A DNA stretch of 8,678 bases from the NCBI GenBank assembly GCA_025362705.1, contig JANYFH010000168.1, positions 1 through 8,678 of the forward strand, given 5' to 3'. Source of the DNA: Betaproteobacteria bacterium. Lineage in GTDB: Bacteria > Pseudomonadota > Gammaproteobacteria > Burkholderiales > Usitatibacteraceae. Positions 6,397 to 8,678 of the stretch are shown here, one piece after another. The notes under the pieces were generated by a model. That model saw only the letters and a program-made list of their open reading frames with translations, was not told the DNA's origin and searched no databases. Every line of letters begins with the position of its first letter. Position 1 is the stretch's first letter. A program made the translations under genes and the position numbers.

Positions 6397-7338
6397 CTAC
6401 GCCCGCATCGTCGGCCTCACCGCGCCGTTCTCAATTTTCAGCGCTTTCGCCGCCAATAATTCAACGAGCATACGCGCCGCGAATTCATCGTTCGAGCCGA
6501 GCTGATACTCTTCACGCATCCTCCGGTATACCGGCACGGAAGCTAGGTACGCAGGCACGTCGGTCACGTTCATCTGGCCTTTGTCCAGCAGCGTAAACAC
6601 GAATAGTCCCTTCACGACATGGCGCGCATTCTTGACCGGATCGCGTTCCAACGCGGCGAGTTTGCCGCGGGCATCACCAAGTGCGCCGGCGACATTCGAG
6701 AACGGCGCACCATGGCCCGGCACCACGATTGCGGGATCGAGTTTTTCAATCGCGTCCAGCGCGGCGCGCGCGGCGTGAATAAACGGATTGCCTTCGGCAT
6801 CGTGTGTTTGTTGCGGCCAGACGAATCCCATGCCGCGTTCCCACAGCGCATCACCGGTAATGAGAATGCGCGGCGTGGCAGCGAACAACATCAACGCGTC
6901 CATGTCGTGCCCCGGTGCCGCGTGGGCCTGCCAATTAAAGCCGCCAGCGTCAAATGCGTCACCCGCCTTCATGGTGTCGTCAAACGCAAACTCCTCGGCG
7001 TACTGATCCATGTCCTCTGCCCAGCAACTTTGCTCGGTCCACGGCACGACGTGCTTAACTTCGCCCACCGGAATCGTCAATCGGCACCCGTAATGCGCGC
7101 GCAACGCGCGGTTGCCGCCCATATGGTCGCTGTGGCAATGAGTATTGATAAGCCAGTGCAGCGGCGCATTTTCCAGCACAGCGGCGACGTGGCCAATGGT
7201 CGCGTCGGCGTGCCGCCCATAACCGCTGTCGACCAGCACGTTTCGCTCTGGGGACTTGAGCACAATCTGATTGCAGTTAAGCCAGCCGCGCTCGATGACG
7301 GTAACACCGTCGCTCAATTGATGGAGTATTGCGGTCAT
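6397..7338 (-). CDS. Metallo-beta-lactamase-fold hydrolase
   Basis: A 313-residue cytoplasmic protein with all metal ligands of a dinuclear MBL-fold hydrolase. These are HCHSDH at 67-72 (HxHxDH), H144 in APGHD, D163 in ITGDALWE and H209 in VPGHGAPF. The first strands carry the usual NQIVL...VLVDSGYG pattern. After residue 230 there is a helical C-terminal domain (KNARHVVKGLFVFTLLDKGQ...), as in MBL proteins that act on thioesters or lactones; that subclass assignment is inference. The ATG at 7338 is chosen over the ATG eight codons upstream (7362). An extended -10 (TGCTAATAT) predicts transcription starting near 7359, inside the longer version, which would also overlap the divergent gene. With CoA-enzymes beside it, a thioesterase or ring-opening role is possible, but the substrate is unknown. 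Confidence 0.85.
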   Translation of the reverse strand: MTAILHQLSDGVTVIERGWLNCNQIVLKSPERNVLVDSGYGRHADATIGHVAAVLENAPLHWLINTHCHSDHMGGNRALRAHYGCRLTIPVGEVKHVVPWTEQSCWAEDMDQYAEEFAFDDTMKAGDAFDAGGFNWQAHAAPGHDMDALMLFAATPRILITGDALWERGMGFVWPQQTHDAEGNPFIHAARAALDAIEKLDPAIVVPGHGAPFSNVAGALGDARGKLAALERDPVKNARHVVKGLFVFTLLDKGQMNVTDVPAYLASVPVYRRMREEYQLGSNDEFAARMLVELLAAKALKIENGAVRPTMRA

Positions 7339-7343
7339 ATAAT
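7338..7343 (+). promoter_or_regulatory. Perfect -10 box (TATAAT) in front of the CoA transferase-like gene
   Basis: A consensus TATAAT ends 6 nt before the ATG at 7350, so transcription would start at or next to the ATG itself, giving a leaderless message. A -35 at the normal distance is poor (CAATTG at 7315-7320, 17 bp spacer). TTGATG at 7318-7323 is better but only 14 bp away. Confidence 0.4.
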
Positions 7344-7349
7344 GTCCGG

Positions 7350-8219
7350 ATGAATTCTGCATCTGATATTAGCATCCTGCACCCGCTCGCCGGCGTTCGC
7401 ATCGTAACCATCGCATTGAATTTGCCCGGCCCGGCTTGCGTGCGCAGGCTGGCAGATTTTGGTGCGACGGTCATCAAGGTCGAGCCGCCCGATTCGCTCG
7501 GCGGAGACCCGATGCGAACGTATGCGTCAAGTTACTATGAAGCGCTGCATCAGGGGATCGATGTGCTTGCCCTGAATCTCAAGGACACCAATGATCGAAG
7601 CACATTCGATGACCTGCTCGCCAACGCCGATGTATTCATCACCGCGCAGCGCGGCTCTGCGCTGGAACGACTGCAACTGGCCGGAGATGCCCTATCCATG
7701 CGCTTCTCCAGACTGTGCCATATCCGCATTGTCGGTGAAGAAGGCAGCGAAGTCGCGGGGCACGACCTGACGTATCTGGCCGACGCGGGCCTGGCAACAC
7801 CGCCGCATATGCCAGCAACCTTGCTTGCCGATCTGGCGGGAGCGGAACGCGCAGTCACTGCGACATTCGCCGCATTGCGTCTCGCGCAACTCACCGGAAG
7901 AGGACAACATATTGTCGTTTCGTTAGCGCTTGCCGCACGCGCGTTTGCCGAGCCGATGACGCACGGCCTGACGAGTCTCGGTGGACTCTTGGCGGGTGCG
8001 CATCCCGGCTATAATTTCTATCGTGCTGGCGATGGTTGGGTTGTGCTGGCCGCGCTGGAGCCGCATTTTGTCGAGCGTGTAAAGAGCGCATCCGGTACAA
8101 AATTTACAGCAGAAGATTTGCAACAATTCTTCGTCCAAAAAACAATTGCTGAATGGAAAACCTGGGCATCAGCACACGATATTCCACTCTCGGTAATTTC
8201 TGATCCAGTCTCCGCCTGA
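7350..8219 (+). CDS. Short family III CoA transferase / alpha-methylacyl-CoA racemase-like protein (CaiB/BaiF superfamily)
   Basis: 289 residues, resembling alpha-methylacyl-CoA racemase (AMACR). That enzyme epimerises 2-methylacyl-CoA so that beta-oxidation can proceed. The N-terminus has the family's LAGVRIVTIALNLPGPACVRRLADFGATVIKVEPP (about 13-47). AGHDLTYLADAGL at 136-148 matches the AMACR AGHDINYLALSGV stretch, giving a putative catalytic H138, and LLADLAG at 158-164 gives the aspartate D161. R101 (AQRGS) takes the place of the conserved RPG arginine. FYRAGDGWVVLAALEPHF at 223-240 supplies the conserved glutamate E237. AMACR is about 360-380 residues long; here the H-to-D loop is 7 residues shorter and the protein stops soon after the AEWKTWASAHDIPLSVI segment, lacking the last part of the usual chain. 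The upstream in-frame TTG at 7329 is unlikely. A racemase is favoured over a true CoA transferase, but activity is uncertain. Confidence 0.8.
   Translation: MNSASDISILHPLAGVRIVTIALNLPGPACVRRLADFGATVIKVEPPDSLGGDPMRTYASSYYEALHQGIDVLALNLKDTNDRSTFDDLLANADVFITAQRGSALERLQLAGDALSMRFSRLCHIRIVGEEGSEVAGHDLTYLADAGLATPPHMPATLLADLAGAERAVTATFAALRLAQLTGRGQHIVVSLALAARAFAEPMTHGLTSLGGLLAGAHPGYNFYRAGDGWVVLAALEPHFVERVKSASGTKFTAEDLQQFFVQKTIAEWKTWASAHDIPLSVISDPVSA
7366..7374 (-). promoter_or_regulatory. Extended -10 promoter element for the MBL hydrolase gene
   Basis: On the minus strand TGCTAATAT matches an extended -10 (TGn plus TAATAT). Transcription would begin near 7359, about 21 nt before the ATG at 7338. 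It lies inside the first codons of the divergent CoA transferase-like gene. No -35 is visible, which is tolerated for extended -10 promoters. Confidence 0.35.
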
Positions 8220-8252
8220 CCTCCAACCTCTCCTTCGTTTAATTAAAAAATC
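8220..8252 (+). other. Short AT-rich spacer before the SDR gene
   Basis: 33 bp containing TTTAAT (8238-8243), a possible -10 with CTGACC 16 bp upstream as a weak -35. No GGAG-type ribosome site precedes the ATG at 8253. The gene may be read through from the upstream gene or start its own near-leaderless transcript. Confidence 0.25.
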
Positions 8253-8678
8253 ATGCAAATTCAAAACTCCGTTTTCCTCATCGCCGGCGGCGGCTCAGGC
8301 CTTGGTGCCGCGACTGCAAAAATGATCATCAGTAACGGCGGAAGCGTTGTGCTCGCCGATATCAACAAGGAAGCCGGAGCCGCCAAGCAGGCCGAGCTCG
8401 GGGCAAAGGCGAGATTCATCGAGACCAATGTGACCGATGAAGCCAGCGTACAAGCGGCGGTCGATCTTTGTACCTCGGCGTTCGGCGGCATTCACGGCGC
8501 CGTCAACTGCGCGGGTGTCGCACCTGGTGAACGCGTTGTCGGCAAGAACGGCCCGCACTCACTGGCAAATTTCCGCCGCGCGGTGGAAATAAATCTCATC
8601 GGCACCTTCAACGTGATCCGACTCGCCGCGCACGCAATGTCTTTGCTCCCGCCAAACGCATCGGGCGAACGCGGCGTC
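8253..8678 (+). CDS. Short-chain dehydrogenase, 3-hydroxyacyl-CoA / 2-methyl-3-hydroxybutyryl-CoA dehydrogenase type 2-like, C-terminus cut by window edge
   Basis: First 142 residues of an NAD-dependent short-chain dehydrogenase. The nucleotide-binding GGGSGLG is at 12-18, and acidic D36 at the end of the second strand (VVLADI) predicts NAD rather than NADP. NCAG is at 85-88 and the structural asparagine N114 sits in VEINLIGTFNVIRLA. The NCAGVAP...HSLANFRRAVEINLIGTFNVIRLAAHAMS...GERGV run closely follows human HSD17B10 and bacterial relatives. These oxidise 3-hydroxyacyl-CoA, including 2-methyl-3-hydroxybutyryl-CoA of isoleucine breakdown. The insertion between NCAG and the asparagine (ERVVGKNGPHSL) is characteristic of that group. 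The catalytic Ser-Tyr-Lys lie beyond the window. It follows the racemase-like gene on the same strand with a 33 bp gap, so it is probably part of the same acyl-CoA oxidation unit. Confidence 0.87.
   Translation, partial: MQIQNSVFLIAGGGSGLGAATAKMIISNGGSVVLADINKEAGAAKQAELGAKARFIETNVTDEASVQAAVDLCTSAFGGIHGAVNCAGVAPGERVVGKNGPHSLANFRRAVEINLIGTFNVIRLAAHAMSLLPPNASGERGV

Noticed and set aside
7329..7349. TTG-initiated extension of the CoA transferase-like protein
   Set aside because: It overlaps the consensus TATAAT and the hydrolase start. The ATG at 7350 gives the normal distance to the first family motif.
6619..7353. Plus-strand open frame of 244 codons antisense to the MBL hydrolase
   Set aside because: The opposite strand carries all metal-binding motifs. 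The antisense product has no coherent fold signature.

Overview
The window reads as chromosome of a proteobacterium, most likely a betaproteobacterium of the Burkholderiales. This is inferred from moderate-to-high GC coding sequence, protein style, and the combination of a Liv-type ABC transporter with an acyl-CoA synthetase and a divergent Crp/Fnr regulator. No genus can be fixed from sequence alone. I saw no rRNA, tRNA, CRISPR, insertion sequence or phage gene. Both ends of the window cut through genes.

Left part (1-5419, all on the minus strand, so read right to left): a tightly packed operon. It runs from a 659-residue AMP-forming acyl-CoA synthetase to the ABC ATPase LivG, the permeases LivH and LivM, and, after a 103 bp gap, the periplasmic binding protein LivK, which is cut by the window edge. 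The ligase/livG junction is a 4 nt ATGA overlap, livG/livH a 1 nt TGATG overlap, and livH/livM a 3 bp gap, so translation is probably coupled. The second ATPase, LivF, is not in the window and probably lies beyond position 1. The layout suggests import of a carboxylic acid coupled to its activation as a CoA thioester, rather than plain amino acid uptake.

Middle (5420-6304): a 198 bp divergent control region, then a plus-strand Crp/Fnr-family regulator. The control region holds a perfect 10+5+10 inverted repeat near its centre and a second, imperfect inverted repeat in the ligase leader. Both contain CGCATTTT, which makes them candidate operators.

Right part (6397-8678): a metallo-beta-lactamase-fold hydrolase on the minus strand, convergent with the regulator. 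It is almost back to back with a short CaiB/AMACR-like CoA transferase or racemase on the plus strand. Next comes the first 142 residues of an SDR that closely resembles 3-hydroxyacyl-CoA (2-methyl-3-hydroxybutyryl-CoA) dehydrogenase type 2. Together the genes suggest uptake, CoA activation, 2-methyl epimerisation and beta-oxidation of a (methyl-branched?) acid. The substrate is inferred, not shown. I found no clearly unprecedented system. The best leads are the palindromic control region, the two-codon ORF overlapping the ligase GTG start, the compact racemase-like protein and the crowded 7318-7371 divergent promoter.
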